From NCBI GenBank assembly GCA_002323795.1, contig DCPZ01000048.1, forward strand, positions 1 through 22,785: a DNA stretch of 22,785 nt. The letters are read 5' to 3'. Shown here one piece after another: positions 22,618 to 22,785 of the stretch. The notes below the pieces were generated by a model. The model saw only the letters and a list, made by a program, of their open reading frames with translations. It was not told the DNA's origin and ran no database searches. The stretch's first letter is position 1. Each line of letters begins with the position of its first letter. The stretch comes from Flavobacteriales bacterium UBA1531 (GTDB lineage Bacteria > Bacteroidota > Bacteroidia > Flavobacteriales_D > Sanyastnellaceae). The position numbers and the translations under genes were made by a program.

Positions 22618-22785
22618 ATGAAGCACTTTATGACGCTAATGGCGCTCGTGGTCGCAGTGACCGCTGGAGCGCAGATAATGGATACGATAGTTATTGGGAA
22701 TACCGTTAATATGAATTTGAATCACGCCAAATTGGATTCAATAATTGCGGACTTGCAGGCGAAAGTCGCAACTCTAGAAGCTGCG
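22618..22785 (+). CDS. secreted protein, N-terminal part (continues beyond window)
   Basis: The frame is open from ATG 22618 to the right edge (56 codons), so only the start is seen. It opens with a signal peptide (MKHFMTLMALVVAVTAGAQ, likely cleaved after the Gly-Ala-Gln), then a short strand (DTIVIGNTVNMNLNHA). A helical segment with heptad character follows (KLDSIIADLQAKVATLEAA), probably a coiled coil. No Shine-Dalgarno is visible. The function cannot be told from this piece. Multimeric cell-surface or T9SS-secreted proteins often begin this way, but no C-terminal sorting domain is in view. Confidence 0.7.
   Translation, partial: MKHFMTLMALVVAVTAGAQIMDTIVIGNTVNMNLNHAKLDSIIADLQAKVATLEAA

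Overview
The window looks like a piece of a Gram-negative Bacteroidota chromosome, most likely a marine-type Flavobacteriales or close relative. The evidence is a secreted propeller protein ending in a type IX secretion (T9SS type A) sorting domain, a GWxTD lipoprotein, many lipobox signal peptides, lipid A genes (lpxK and an LpxH-type hydrolase), an archaeal/eukaryal-type ProRS, and Bacteroidota-style promoters (TTG, 19-base spacer, TAnnTTTG). Most genes lack a Shine-Dalgarno sequence. No transposase, integrase, phage gene or CRISPR array was seen. No gene-free stretch exceeds about 170 bases.

Layout. (1) 1-2878, minus strand: a GWxTD-domain lipoprotein, the 23S rRNA methyltransferase RlmB, and the 5' part of a TPR lipoprotein that runs off the left edge. 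(2) 2952-3485: a 38-residue lipoprotein whose stop codon directly abuts the stop of a convergent OsmC-family gene. (3) 3574-8730, plus strand: an uncharacterised envelope protein, lipoyl synthase (lipA), then a large T9SS-secreted beta-propeller protein with its own promoter and a strong terminator. (4) 8782-11905, minus strand: lpxK, a TlpA-like thioredoxin lipoprotein and an LpxH-type hydrolase. Two enzymes of lipid A synthesis thus flank an envelope redox protein. (5) 11951-13877, plus strand: a NIF3-family metal protein and a coiled-coil CdsZ/DUF164-type protein whose zinc-ribbon cysteines are absent. A perfectly palindromic two-way terminator follows. (6) 13952-16470, minus strand: a low-complexity lipoprotein coupled by a 4-base overlap to an outer-membrane beta-barrel protein. 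(7) 16569-18532, plus strand: proS and dps. (8) 18569-22336: an A+T-richer surface-glycan-type group with a GT2 glycosyltransferase, an HpcH/HpaI-type aldolase coupled to a 2-hydroxyacid dehydrogenase-like protein, and a convergent WecF/RffT-type (GT56-like) glycosyltransferase. (9) 22386-22785: tRNA-Glu(TTC) with promoter and terminator, then the start of another secreted protein.

Most of the window is housekeeping and cell-envelope biology. The accessory part, and the best candidate for unexplored biochemistry, is the 18.6-22.3 kb group: an aldolase/dehydrogenase pair next to two glycosyltransferases suggests making or handling an unusual hydroxy- or keto-acid glycan component. That is inference from domain content and gene order. 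No region shows a clear new defence or mobile system.
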